The translations under genes were made by a program, and so were the position numbers. This document shows, in pieces, positions 1 through 8,160 of a stretch of 36,907 nucleotides of DNA (position 1 is its first letter; every line of letters starts with the position of its first letter). Origin of the DNA: an uncultured Bacilli bacterium. Its GTDB lineage: Bacteria; Bacillota_I; Bacilli_A; RF39; UBA660. The DNA is taken from contig CALVVS010000009.1 in the NCBI GenBank assembly GCA_944363925.1, positions 1 through 36,907 on the forward strand. The letters are read 5' to 3'. The notes under the pieces were generated by a model. The model saw only the letters and a list, made by a program, of their open reading frames with translations. It was not told the origin of the DNA and searched no databases.

Positions 1-50
1 AATTTAGGTATTTTAGTCTAAGTCAATTTACCTAAATTGGTTCTTTTTTA
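1..50 (+). terminator. Possible intrinsic terminator at the window edge
   Basis: A perfect 10-bp inverted repeat (1-10 with 29-38) is followed by a T-rich run at 42-49. It could end a gene lying to the left of the window. The stem is AT-rich and the loop is long (18 nt), so the call is weak. A second short repeat, CAATTT/AAATTG at 56-70, lies just before the stop of the leftward gene. Confidence 0.4.
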
Positions 51-78
51 TCCTTCAATTTGCCAAATTGATAGTTTT

Positions 79-1089
79 TTAATTTTTTTGTAAATATTTT
101 AAAGCTTCTTCAAAAGTGGCGACTGGAACTAGGTCAATATCATAACCTCTTTCTTTTTTTAGCTTTTTGGCTTCATTATAGTTATCGCCTTTTGGAACAA
201 TAAAGACATCGGCGCCTTTATTTACTGCTCCTATTAATTTATATTTGATACCACTTATTTCACCGACATTACCATTTATATCGATTGTGCCGGTTCCGAC
301 AATGGTTTTACCACCTGTTAGGTCGATTTTATTTAGATGACTATAGATTGTTAGGGTTAGCATTAGTCCGCCTGATGAACCAGATTCCGTATTTTTGAAG
401 TTAAATGTCACTTTTTTATCTGAGTTTACGTCAAAGGTTTCGGTGATAACAGCACCTATTTTTGGTTCGTCTAAGACATTTATTAAGGTGGCTTTTCTCA
501 CCCTATTTTCACCATTTATATCTTTTACTTCTAAGGTTACTTTATCATTTATTTTTTTAGACGCAATAGTCGAGAAAAGTTCTGTTTTGTCTTTTACTTT
601 TTGGCCATCAACTTTTAAAATCTGGTCTCCTATTTTGAGGTTTGTTTTAGCTAATTCATCAATATAGGTTACATATACTTTATTATTAGTAACGGTGTAA
701 TCTATATCTGAGTGTTTATAGGCGACTAATAAGGCAGTGCAATTACCTTCTTCTAAAAGTTTTTTATTACGGTAGTTTTTTTCTTCAATTGTTTCGTTGT
801 CATTTTTGACTTCGGCTTCTTTTTCGGTATCCCAATCTTTATTTATAGCTGAATAGATTAAAGTTGGGATGGTGGCGTGAATTTCAGAGACATAGGCCAT
901 ATTTAAAGTACCTGATAGTTTGAAGTTATCTTCGGTGGATATTTTATTTTCGGTGTTTATAAGACCACCAGGTGCGGATATATAATATGGAAATTCCACT
1001 AAAAATAAAGCTAATATTACTATATAGACAATAATTATTTTATAGTATTCTTTTAGGTATTGTTTTATTTTTTTAGGTAATTTTTTCAT
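79..1089 (-). CDS. Membrane-anchored PDZ/Lon-type serine protease (YlbL/SepM-like)
   Basis: 336 residues. One N-terminal membrane segment (about 18-36) is followed by the PYYISAPGG stretch typical of this family. A PDZ domain (about 115-200) and a C-terminal S16 Lon protease domain (about 225-325) come next. The protease Ser-Lys dyad is visible: Ser239 within ESGSSGG and a lysine in GIKYK (K282 or K284). There is no AAA+ ATPase domain, so this is the ATP-independent, membrane-tethered type whose catalytic domain faces outward. Relatives such as SepM and YlbL cut peptides or membrane proteins at the surface; the substrate here is unknown. It is divergent from ylbJ with only 46 bp between the starts, and ylbL and ylbJ are also close neighbours in Bacillus. 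The start has an AGGAG site just upstream. Confidence 0.88.
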   Translation of the reverse strand: MKKLPKKIKQYLKEYYKIIIVYIVILALFLVEFPYYISAPGGLINTENKISTEDNFKLSGTLNMAYVSEIHATIPTLIYSAINKDWDTEKEAEVKNDNETIEEKNYRNKKLLEEGNCTALLVAYKHSDIDYTVTNNKVYVTYIDELAKTNLKIGDQILKVDGQKVKDKTELFSTIASKKINDKVTLEVKDINGENRVRKATLINVLDEPKIGAVITETFDVNSDKKVTFNFKNTESGSSGGLMLTLTIYSHLNKIDLTGGKTIVGTGTIDINGNVGEISGIKYKLIGAVNKGADVFIVPKGDNYNEAKKLKKERGYDIDLVPVATFEEALKYLQKN

Positions 1090-1135
1090 ATATTACTCCT
1101 TTCAATAATAGATTTATTTAATAGTAGGTGAAAAT

Positions 1136-2113
1136 ATGCGCAGATGGACTAGTGTATTTATAATGGGTATATTATTATTTATGGTTTACGAGATTTTAAC
1201 AGAATCAGAGAGTATTTTAGATTCGGTTAATTTTTCACTTAATGTGTTTAAAAATAATGTATTTCCATCGTTATTTCCCTTTTTTGTTTTGGCAAACATT
1301 TTAATTAAATGCGGCCTGCCGGAGTTTATGGCCGGATTATTTAAAGGGGTTATGAACCGCGTTTTTAATATTAAAGGGATATGCGCTTTTATCTTTTTCA
1401 TGAGTATTATATCAGGAAATCCCGCAAATGCAAAGTATACGAGGGAACTTTATTTAGATGGCAAAATAGATAAATATGAAGCTACGAAGATTTTATGTTT
1501 TACGTGTTTTTCAAATCCTTTATTTATTTTAGGGACTGTTTCTATTTTGTTTTTGAATAACAAAGATGTGGGGTTACTTATTTTGATTTGTCATTATTTA
1601 GGTAATATTATTATTGGGATATGTATGCGGGGTTATCATCCTAGTCAAAGGGAAAGTAAAAAGGTTAGTTTTAAAAAAGCTGTTGATGATATGCATAGAA
1701 AAAGAGTTAGTAATAAGGAAAGTTTTGGGGAGATGATTACTAATTCTCTAATAAGTAGTATTGATACTTTACTTTTAATTTTAGGGGTTATAACGATATG
1801 TTTAGTTCTTACGACGATTATTGATAATATTTTAGATTTGAATAGTGTTTTTCAAAGTGTTTTAAATGGTTTTGTCGAGATGACTCAGGGACTTAGATAT
1901 ATTAGTTTAGAGGCTATCCCACTTAAGTTAAAATGTATTTTGACGGTGATGATTTTATCGTTTGGTGGATTATCGGTGCATATGCAGATTATGGGTATTT
2001 TAAGTGATACGGATATTAAATATTTACCTTTTTTATGTGCGCGGATAGGTCATGCAATTATTTCTTCGGGACTAATGTTTATTTTATTTGATTTTTGGAT
2101 TAGTTTGACATAG
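1136..2113 (+). CDS. ylbJ: YlbJ-like integral membrane protein (nucleoside-recognition/gate family)
   Basis: 325 residues with about eight hydrophobic segments and no soluble domain. The family features seen are the N-terminal segment with SLFPFFVLANIL (about 45-57) and the loop SGNPANAKYTRELY (about 94-107), which matches the G-x-P-x-x-AK signature of sporulation integral membrane protein YlbJ. In Bacillus, YlbJ is made in the mother cell and is needed for normal spores; homologues also occur in species not known to sporulate, so the gene does not prove sporulation. The AGGTG site before the ATG fixes the start. It is divergent from the Lon-like protease. Confidence 0.82.
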   Translation: MRRWTSVFIMGILLFMVYEILTESESILDSVNFSLNVFKNNVFPSLFPFFVLANILIKCGLPEFMAGLFKGVMNRVFNIKGICAFIFFMSIISGNPANAKYTRELYLDGKIDKYEATKILCFTCFSNPLFILGTVSILFLNNKDVGLLILICHYLGNIIIGICMRGYHPSQRESKKVSFKKAVDDMHRKRVSNKESFGEMITNSLISSIDTLLLILGVITICLVLTTIIDNILDLNSVFQSVLNGFVEMTQGLRYISLEAIPLKLKCILTVMILSFGGLSVHMQIMGILSDTDIKYLPFLCARIGHAIISSGLMFILFDFWISLT

Positions 2114-2148
2114 ATGTTTAGTTTTTACTTATTTTACTTTTTTTGCGA

Positions 2149-2177
2149 TTGTTTTTATTTTCAAAGTATTATATAAT
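2149..2177 (+). promoter_or_regulatory. Sigma-A type promoter of the GspE-like gene
   Basis: TTGTTT at 2149-2154, a 17-bp spacer, then a perfect TATAAT at 2172-2177, 31 bp before the start codon at 2209. The gene is therefore probably transcribed alone. Confidence 0.7.
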
Positions 2178-2208
2178 ATTTTTAGAATAGAAAGGGAGCA
2201 AGATTTAT

Positions 2209-3657
2209 ATGATGAGAACATTTGAATTTGCTAAGGTACCAATTGTCGATATTATTAATGATATTTTAGTTGATGCTTCGAAGAAGGGAGCAAGTGATAT
2301 TCATTTTGACCCTTATGAAGATCATTTACTTATTAGAATTAGAATTGATGGACTTTTAATGGATTATGCTTCAGTACCAGAGGAGTACCGCGATTATTTA
2401 ATTACGCGTATTAAAACGATTGCGAAGATGAATATTACAGAGTCTCGTTTGCCGCAAGATGGAGCGATTAAAGAGACTTTGGAAGGAATTGATTTGGATT
2501 TACGTGTTTCTTCTTTGCCAGTTAGTACAGGTGAAAAGATTGTTATTCGTATTTTAGATTATACTCGTAGTATGGCGGGTTTAGGAGAACTTGGTTTTAG
2601 CGAAGAAAATTATAAAAAAGTTTTGGAAATGCTTAGCGTTCCTAATGGTATTATTTTAGTAACTGGTGCGACTGGTAGTGGTAAGTCTACGACGGTTTAT
2701 TCGATGCTTCAGCAATTAAATACATCTGAGACAAATATTATTACGGTTGAAGACCCGATTGAAATGGATATTACAGGAATTAACCAAGTTCAAACAAATC
2801 CTAAAATTGGGCTAACTTTTGCTTCGGCACTTAGAAGTATTTTAAGACAGGACCCAAATATTATAATGATTGGTGAAATTAGAGATACAGAAACGGCTAA
2901 GATTGCGGTAAGGGCGTCTATTACTGGACATTTGGTATTATCAACTTTACATACAAATACGTCTCTTAATACGATTGAACGTTTAATTGATATGGATGTT
3001 CAAAGATATTTATTGGCGTCGGCTTTAGAGGGAGTTATTTCGCAGAAGTTAGCTAGACAGCTTTGTCCACATTGCAAGAAACTTAGAAAAACTAGCGAAT
3101 ATGAAAAATCAGTTTTTAAAACGGTTTTGGATAAAGATGTTGAAGAAATTTATGATGCGGAAGGATGCGAAGAGTGTCATGACGGTTATAAAGGACGTTT
3201 AGCAATTCACGAGGTTTTAAGAATTAATCAACAAATTCGTGATGCTTTGAGTAATAATAAACCAAAGGAATTAATTAGAGATTTGGTTTATGGAAGTGGC
3301 AATGTTATTACGATGCTGCAAGATGGTTTAGAAAAAGTTATTAAGGGATATACGACTTTTGAGGAAATTCTTAAACTTATCGAACTTGAAGATGATGACA
3401 AGACCAGCTCTAATAGTTCTTTATCAGAGGCTATTATGGAAACTAAGGAAGCTTTGTCAGCTAGAGAGCAGGCTTCGGCGGAGTATATGGGCGTTAGACC
3501 AGAACTTGCTAATAACCAGGTTAACTCTCCTACTTTACAGAGTGATAATTATAATACTTTAAGTGAATATACAATTGATGCTTCTCAAAATGCAGTCACA
3601 CCACCGGTTAATCAAGTTAATAATCAAACAAATGATATTGAAAGTTTAGACATTTAA
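2209..3657 (+). CDS. GspE/PilB-family secretion or pilus-assembly ATPase
   Basis: 482 residues. The N-terminal part (1-120) is the linker/N2 region of the family, with SDIHFDP and RIRIDG. Walker A is GATGSGKST (153-161), followed by an Asp box (VEDPIE), Walker B (IIMIGEIRD) and a His box (LSTLHTN). A tetracysteine zinc site (C286, C289, C320, C323) marks the GspE/PilB type. The usual MshEN N-terminal domain is missing, as in ComGA-like short forms. About 80 residues beyond the core (from about 400) are Asn/Gln/Ser-rich and look disordered. These proteins are hexameric cytoplasmic motors for type IV pili, competence pili or type II secretion. No pilin, GspF or prepilin peptidase gene is adjacent, so its partners must be elsewhere. 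The start is ATGATG after GGGAG. Confidence 0.9.
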   Translation: MMRTFEFAKVPIVDIINDILVDASKKGASDIHFDPYEDHLLIRIRIDGLLMDYASVPEEYRDYLITRIKTIAKMNITESRLPQDGAIKETLEGIDLDLRVSSLPVSTGEKIVIRILDYTRSMAGLGELGFSEENYKKVLEMLSVPNGIILVTGATGSGKSTTVYSMLQQLNTSETNIITVEDPIEMDITGINQVQTNPKIGLTFASALRSILRQDPNIIMIGEIRDTETAKIAVRASITGHLVLSTLHTNTSLNTIERLIDMDVQRYLLASALEGVISQKLARQLCPHCKKLRKTSEYEKSVFKTVLDKDVEEIYDAEGCEECHDGYKGRLAIHEVLRINQQIRDALSNNKPKELIRDLVYGSGNVITMLQDGLEKVIKGYTTFEEILKLIELEDDDKTSSNSSLSEAIMETKEALSAREQASAEYMGVRPELANNQVNSPTLQSDNYNTLSEYTIDASQNAVTPPVNQVNNQTNDIESLDI

Positions 3658-3684
3658 AAAGCGTAGCTTATCTAGCTACGCTTT
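3658..3684. terminator. Bidirectional terminator between convergent genes
   Basis: An 11-bp perfect stem (3658-3668 with 3674-3684) with a 5-nt loop and flanking A and T runs serves both the rightward ATPase gene and the leftward membrane-protein gene. The stop codon of the leftward gene (3668-3670) lies in the hairpin. Confidence 0.85.
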
Positions 3685-4150
3685 CGTATGGAACAATTTC
3701 TTTAGTAGTGGCGTTTTTAAATTTACCTTTGGTAACAGCTGTGATGGTTTTAGTTTCATTTGGTGCGAGAGGTTCACCAATATTACCACGTAAAGTGATA
3801 ATTTCTTTACCGTCTTTATCTTTTAGAACTATGTTGACATCAGAAATGGTACTATTTGTAGTAGATGTATTAGTGACATCAGCTGAAAATGTACTATATC
3901 CATTTTCTGAGATTAATGATATGTTAGAAAATTGTAAGCCTTCATAGGTAGTTTCACTAATGATGCCTTCGTTTGTATTAGCAACCATGCCTTCTTCTTC
4001 ATTTTTGGTGATGCCATCAGCTTTCTTACCAATGTTAAATGAAACAATTAAGCCGATTATTAAGGCTACAACAACCACTAAAAATATGATTAAAGGTATT
4101 TTGTTCCTTTTTATAAATTCGATAATTTCTTTTTTGTTTAAGTTTTTCAT
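3668..4150 (-). CDS. Single-pass membrane protein with extracytoplasmic FxLYD-like beta domain
   Basis: 160 residues. A charged N-terminus is followed by one strong membrane helix (about 19-40), a short acidic linker, and then a beta-rich domain (about 70-158). That domain has the pattern LQFSNISLISENGYSTFSADVTN followed later by APNETKTITAV, the layout of FxLYD-type (immunoglobulin-like) domains of Gram-positive surface proteins. No enzyme motif or cysteine is seen. It resembles the protein at 17720-18154 in length, topology and domain pattern. Function is unknown; a scaffold or envelope role is a guess. It is transcribed alone, with a terminator at its end. Confidence 0.7.
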   Translation of the reverse strand: MKNLNKKEIIEFIKRNKIPLIIFLVVVVALIIGLIVSFNIGKKADGITKNEEEGMVANTNEGIISETTYEGLQFSNISLISENGYSTFSADVTNTSTTNSTISDVNIVLKDKDGKEIITLRGNIGEPLAPNETKTITAVTKGKFKNATTKEIVPYESVAR

Positions 4151-4206
4151 TTATTCCCCTACTTTCTTTACTATTATTATAATTTATTTTAGGGGAAATT
4201 TCAATA

Positions 4207-4644
4207 CTATAAATAAACTTTTAATTTTTCGATATATTCTTCGCCAAATTTTCTTAATGATTTAGCCATATCAATTATTTTTTTATCGGCGGTTTTAGCA
4301 TAGTTATCAATGTGTTTGGTTAATTCTAAATTACCCATTGTCAAACCTTGAATTAACATATCAGCAATGTTGGCATCACTATTATCGTTCATCATTTCTT
4401 TACTGATGTTCATTTTTGACACGGCTTTTGCCATCATGCCGATTGGTTTGGCTTTAAGGTCTTTTTTATTTAACATTTTTTCTGATTCTTTGGCATATTT
4501 TTCGTAGTTTTTACTGATTTCACAAAGTATTTTTTTAATTTTATTATCTTTATCTTTGATGACGTTTATCAAATCGTTTGTGCTTTGATAGCCCATATTA
4601 CTTGTTTGATAAATATACTCAAGTATTTCTTCGTTTTCGTTCAT
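4207..4644 (-). CDS. Conserved hypothetical helical protein (possibly ferritin-like)
   Basis: 145 residues, almost all amphipathic helix, no membrane segment and one cysteine. The pattern (MGYQSTNDL near residue 20, then helices with YEKYAKESEKML, and MLIQGLTMGNLE near 105) resembles small four-helix proteins common in clostridia that look like ferritin-like DUF2383 relatives. The full set of metal-binding Glu/His residues is not obvious, so a metal role is not claimed. It lies downstream of tag on the same strand, with a hairpin between them that overlaps its ribosome site. Confidence 0.55.
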   Translation of the reverse strand: MNENEEILEYIYQTSNMGYQSTNDLINVIKDKDNKIKKILCEISKNYEKYAKESEKMLNKKDLKAKPIGMMAKAVSKMNISKEMMNDNSDANIADMLIQGLTMGNLELTKHIDNYAKTADKKIIDMAKSLRKFGEEYIEKLKVYL

Positions 4645-4654
4645 TTAATCATCC

Positions 4655-4677
4655 CTTTCACGTTTATTATGTGAAAG
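4655..4677 (-). promoter_or_regulatory. Hairpin overlapping the ribosome binding site of the 4207-4644 gene
   Basis: CTTTCAC (4655-4661) and GTGAAAG (4671-4677) form a 7-bp stem with a 9-nt loop. Read on the minus strand, the 3' arm runs into the AAAGGGATG ribosome site about 10 nt before the start codon. It could act as the end of the tag transcript or modulate translation. There is no T-run directly after it, so it is not a standard terminator. Confidence 0.4.
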
Positions 4678-4697
4678 ATTGGACTTTTTTATGCGTT

Positions 4698-5237
4698 TTA
4701 TTTGACATGTTTAAAGCAGTTTTCTTCATGGGTATTGATAATACCGATAGCTTCTAGATAGGCATATATAATGGTGGTGCCAACAAAGGTCATGCCTTTA
4801 TTTTTTAAATCATTTGAAATTTTATCAGAAAGGTAAGATGATGTTTGATGTTTTTCATATATTATTTGATTATTAGTGAAATGCCATATATATTTGGCGA
4901 AAGAACCATATTCCTTTGCTATTTGTTTAAAGATTTTAGCGTTATTGATAGAGGCTTTTATTTTTAGTTTATTTCTTACGATACCTTTATTTTGTTTTAA
5001 TTCGTTTATTTTTTTGTCATCATAATTAATTATTTTATCTATATCAAAGTTATCGTAGGCTTTTTTAAAATTTTCTCTTTTATTTAAAATACATTCCCAA
5101 GAAAGACCGGCTTGAAAAGATTCTAATATTAAAAGTTCAAATAGTTTTTTATCATCATGAGTGGGAACGCTCCACTCTTCATCATGATATTTTACATATA
5201 AGGGATTATTTAAATTACACCATTTACATCTTTGCAT
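4698..5237 (-). CDS. tag: DNA-3-methyladenine glycosylase I
   Basis: 179 residues, the usual length of the Tag family. It removes 3-methyladenine from alkylated DNA, starting base-excision repair in the cytoplasm. The structural zinc ligands are all present: Cys4 in RCKWC, His18 in YHDEEW, and His170 and Cys174 in THEENC. LSWECILNKRENF (about 44-57) and the GTTIIYAYLEAIG segment match the family core. It follows ogt with a 12-bp gap, so the two alkylation-repair enzymes probably share one transcript. Confidence 0.95.
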   Translation of the reverse strand: MQRCKWCNLNNPLYVKYHDEEWSVPTHDDKKLFELLILESFQAGLSWECILNKRENFKKAYDNFDIDKIINYDDKKINELKQNKGIVRNKLKIKASINNAKIFKQIAKEYGSFAKYIWHFTNNQIIYEKHQTSSYLSDKISNDLKNKGMTFVGTTIIYAYLEAIGIINTHEENCFKHVK

Positions 5238-5249
5238 AGTTTTCTCCTT

Positions 5250-5759
5250 TTAAGTTTTTGGTAGTTTATATTTAGTAATATCGATGTTTTCTAATTGTAA
5301 TAGTTTTATTTTTATGTCTAGACCGCCGCTATAACCGGTAAGATTATTATTAGCTCCAACTACTCTATGACATGGTATTATGATGGGGATTGGATTATGT
5401 GCGTTAGCTCTTCCAACCGCCCTTGATGCCATTTTAGAATTTATTTTTTTAGATATATCTCCATAAGTTATTGTTTGCCCGTAAGGGATGGTTTTTAGGA
5501 TATTCCAAACTTTTATTTGAAATTTAGTGCCTTGCAGGTCTAATGGTAATTCGCTTATACTTGGGTTTTCTTTATTAAAATATCTATCTAGCCAATTTTT
5601 AGTTTGTTTAAATATTTTCAAATCATTATTTATTTGCGCTTCTTTTTTGACGCTTTGATAATATGGCTCTTTTTCAAAGATGATATGGGTTAGGTTTTGA
5701 CCATCGCTGATTAAGGTTAAGGTTCCTACTACTGATTTATAATTTGTCTTATATTTCAT
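5250..5759 (-). CDS. ogt: Methylated-DNA--protein-cysteine methyltransferase
   Basis: 169 residues. It is a suicide repair protein that moves the alkyl group from O6-alkylguanine to its own cysteine. The C-terminal domain has the active-site motif PCHRV with Cys130, preceded by the IPYGQTITYGDIS and ASRAVGRANAHNP helices that bind DNA and hold the base. The N-terminal domain (1-75) is the usual short RNase-H-like fold without Ada zinc cysteines, so this is the constitutive Ogt form and not the Ada sensor. It is the first gene of a probable ogt-tag pair. Confidence 0.95.
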   Translation of the reverse strand: MKYKTNYKSVVGTLTLISDGQNLTHIIFEKEPYYQSVKKEAQINNDLKIFKQTKNWLDRYFNKENPSISELPLDLQGTKFQIKVWNILKTIPYGQTITYGDISKKINSKMASRAVGRANAHNPIPIIIPCHRVVGANNNLTGYSGGLDIKIKLLQLENIDITKYKLPKT

Positions 5760-5788
5760 TAAATCACTCCGATATTTTTTTATGATGT

Positions 5789-7366
5789 TTAAATTCTCAA
5801 TTTAAAGGTTTTAGGGGCTTTTTTATAGACAATAATTAAAGAGATAAAGCAGTATAATATACTAAAGATAATAGTGGCTAGGCCAAAATAAAATGTTGAT
5901 AGTTGTTTTCCGATGAAGAAGTAACAGACAAAATAAGTTATTCCTTGAACTATACTATAGGTACTACTTTTCATCTCGGTATTTGCATTATAGGGCTGGA
6001 GCAAGTAATACATTACTAGATAGTGAACAGAGAAAAATATACTCATGGCAATTATTGAGATGAATAGTATGATATAGTTTAAATTATTATCTGTACCACC
6101 GGTTATATATAAAAGAAATGATAAACCTATGCCAATTAAAAGAGCTGGAACGAGATTTATTAATATTAGGGTTTTTAATCGTTCTTTGAAAACTCCTAAA
6201 ATAACTTTTGGAGTGCGATATATACGGTATGTAAGCATACTATGATCACAGTTCATGAACATAGCTTGTGTAACGGTGGTTCCACGATTTAGGATATACA
6301 TAACAAAAACGAAATATGGTAGATATATTAACAATGAGGCGTTAATTATTTTAGCTAATTCTTTATTTTTTAAAATTATGATTGACAAAACGGCAAATAT
6401 TCCAATAATGATAAATGACTGCTTTTTGACAGCTTTAGTTAAGATTTTACTATGTCTTTTGACAAAGAGTTCATGGAAGTATGCAAAACCATGTTTATTA
6501 CTGGTGAAACTTTTATCAAATTCTATTTGTTTAGAAACGTTTTCTTTGACTTTTTGAGTACTTTGAGCATTTTCTACTGAATACACATTTTCAGATGTTA
6601 AAAGTTGTTTATATACTTGCTTATATTTATCAAATGAGCTAATTACTTTAATACTTAATATACCTGTGATTAAACTTACAATAAAACATATAGTAAAAAT
6701 TATTTGATTAATGGTTATGCCAATATAAGGTAAACCATAAGCACATAGTAGTAATATACCAATGATGACCCAAGTTAGTTTATCTAAGAGGTTTTCGTTT
6801 TTGATAATTTTCGTTTTTTGAAAATCGATCAAGATGTATGCACTAAATGTCATTTTAACTGTTACAACAAAAATAGGTATAATTATGCACAACCATAAAG
6901 GTACTTTAGATATTAAGCCAAAGATTATCGTAAATGGCATAAAGCCAATGAAGGTTTTTATCATGGCATAAATATAATTAGATAGTGTGTAATTTTTAGC
7001 ATCCATGCGCATAATCATCATAGCATAATATTTATCTTTAGTGGGGTTAAACATATAAGTATTCATGATACCACCAATAATGGTTAAAAATAAAAATAGA
7101 TGGATAAAAACATTTGCATTATTGAGTTTAAATACTGGTAACATTGAAATAATACAAAAAAATATATAAAGAAATTTACCTAAAAAAATCGTACATAATT
7201 CTATGATTATACTAACTATATTACCTATGATTTTTAGTACTTTATTTTTATATAGACTTTCTGGTAATATTTTTTTAATTAAAGGTAACTGTTTAATCGA
7301 ATAAATAACGCTATTAACACGGTAAGTGTTTTTTAATTTAAAAGATGTAATAAAAGCATTTAGCAT
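5789..7366 (-). CDS. ABC transporter permease, large multi-pass membrane protein
   Basis: 525 residues with about twelve hydrophobic segments in two blocks (about 40-260 and 320-520), separated by a charged cytoplasmic stretch (about 265-325). No periplasmic-binding or ATPase domain is present. It starts 1 bp after the stop of the ATPase gene at 7368-8063, so the pair is translated together. Permeases of this size paired with one ATPase are usually exporters of lipids, peptides or bacteriocin-like compounds in Firmicutes; the substrate cannot be read from the sequence. Confidence 0.82.
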   Translation of the reverse strand: MLNAFITSFKLKNTYRVNSVIYSIKQLPLIKKILPESLYKNKVLKIIGNIVSIIIELCTIFLGKFLYIFFCIISMLPVFKLNNANVFIHLFLFLTIIGGIMNTYMFNPTKDKYYAMMIMRMDAKNYTLSNYIYAMIKTFIGFMPFTIIFGLISKVPLWLCIIIPIFVVTVKMTFSAYILIDFQKTKIIKNENLLDKLTWVIIGILLLCAYGLPYIGITINQIIFTICFIVSLITGILSIKVISSFDKYKQVYKQLLTSENVYSVENAQSTQKVKENVSKQIEFDKSFTSNKHGFAYFHELFVKRHSKILTKAVKKQSFIIIGIFAVLSIIILKNKELAKIINASLLIYLPYFVFVMYILNRGTTVTQAMFMNCDHSMLTYRIYRTPKVILGVFKERLKTLILINLVPALLIGIGLSFLLYITGGTDNNLNYIILFISIIAMSIFFSVHYLVMYYLLQPYNANTEMKSSTYSIVQGITYFVCYFFIGKQLSTFYFGLATIIFSILYCFISLIIVYKKAPKTFKLRI

Positions 7367-7367
7367 T

Positions 7368-8063
7368 TTACTCCTCCTTTAAATCTTCAATAATTTTGTC
7401 TTTGAAGCTTTCAGTGTCTAGGTTATCTTTAGTTATTTTTTTTAATATACCTTTGTTTAAAATTACTATTTCATCACATAAATCTAAAGCGAGTTCCATA
7501 ATGTGGGTTGAAAAAATGATTATATGGTCTTTTTTGATGTTTTTAAACATCTGTTTCATTTCTTCACTGGCAACGACATCAAGTGAAGTTAATGGTTCAT
7601 CTAGTAATAAGATATTGGGACTAGCGATAATGTTTACGAGCATTTGCATTTTATTTTTCATACCATGAGAGTAATCTTTCATAAGTTTATCACGGTCTTC
7701 TTTTTCAATTTGTATGAAATCAAAGTATTCATCTATTTCTTTTTCGTCTTTTATTCTTTTTTTATTTATTTCGATAAAAAATTTTAAGAATTCTCTTCCC
7801 GTTAAAAATTCTGGAACGTTTGGTGTTGATAAAACATATCCAATGTCTTCTGGCTCAATTTTTCTATCAGTTTTATCATTTATATAAAACTCTCCACCAT
7901 CTAATTCTAGATCTTCATTTAAGCAATTGAATAAGGTTGTTTTTCCGGCGCCATTTCTTCCTAATAGTCCATAGATTTTACCTTTTTCAAATTCAAAATT
8001 TATATCTTTTAAGACTTCTTTTTTTGCGAAGTTTTTCTTTAAGTGTTTAATAACTAACTTCAT
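7368..8063 (-). CDS. ABC transporter ATP-binding protein
   Basis: 231 residues from the ATG at 8063, which is preceded by AAGGAGG at good spacing; an in-frame ATG 36 bp further upstream lacks such a site. Walker A (GRNGAGKTT), the signature motif in a degenerate form (YSHGMKNKM instead of LSGGQ), Walker B (ILLLDEPL) and the switch histidine (FSTHIMEL) are all present. With the permease directly downstream it forms an ABC-2-like exporter. The changed signature is common in drug or lantibiotic immunity exporters and does not imply loss of activity. A membrane XRE regulator follows upstream (8159-8890) and could control it. Confidence 0.93.
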   Translation of the reverse strand: MKLVIKHLKKNFAKKEVLKDINFEFEKGKIYGLLGRNGAGKTTLFNCLNEDLELDGGEFYINDKTDRKIEPEDIGYVLSTPNVPEFLTGREFLKFFIEINKKRIKDEKEIDEYFDFIQIEKEDRDKLMKDYSHGMKNKMQMLVNIIASPNILLLDEPLTSLDVVASEEMKQMFKNIKKDHIIIFSTHIMELALDLCDEIVILNKGILKKITKDNLDTESFKDKIIEDLKEE

Positions 8064-8133
8064 GTTTTCCTCCTTTTTTACATTGATTTCATTATACATG
8101 ATGGATATATGTTTGACAATGTTTTTGGATATA

Positions 8134-8160
8134 AAAATTCTAGTTTTTAGCTAGAATTTT
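8134..8160 (-). terminator. Terminator of the membrane XRE regulator
   Basis: A 10-bp perfect stem (8134-8143 with 8151-8160) with a 7-nt loop. The stop codon of the leftward gene (8159-8161) lies in the first arm as transcribed. Confidence 0.7.

Noticed and set aside
1136-2113. ylbJ as proof of a spore former
   Set aside because: Homologues occur in species not known to sporulate, and no other sporulation gene is in the window.
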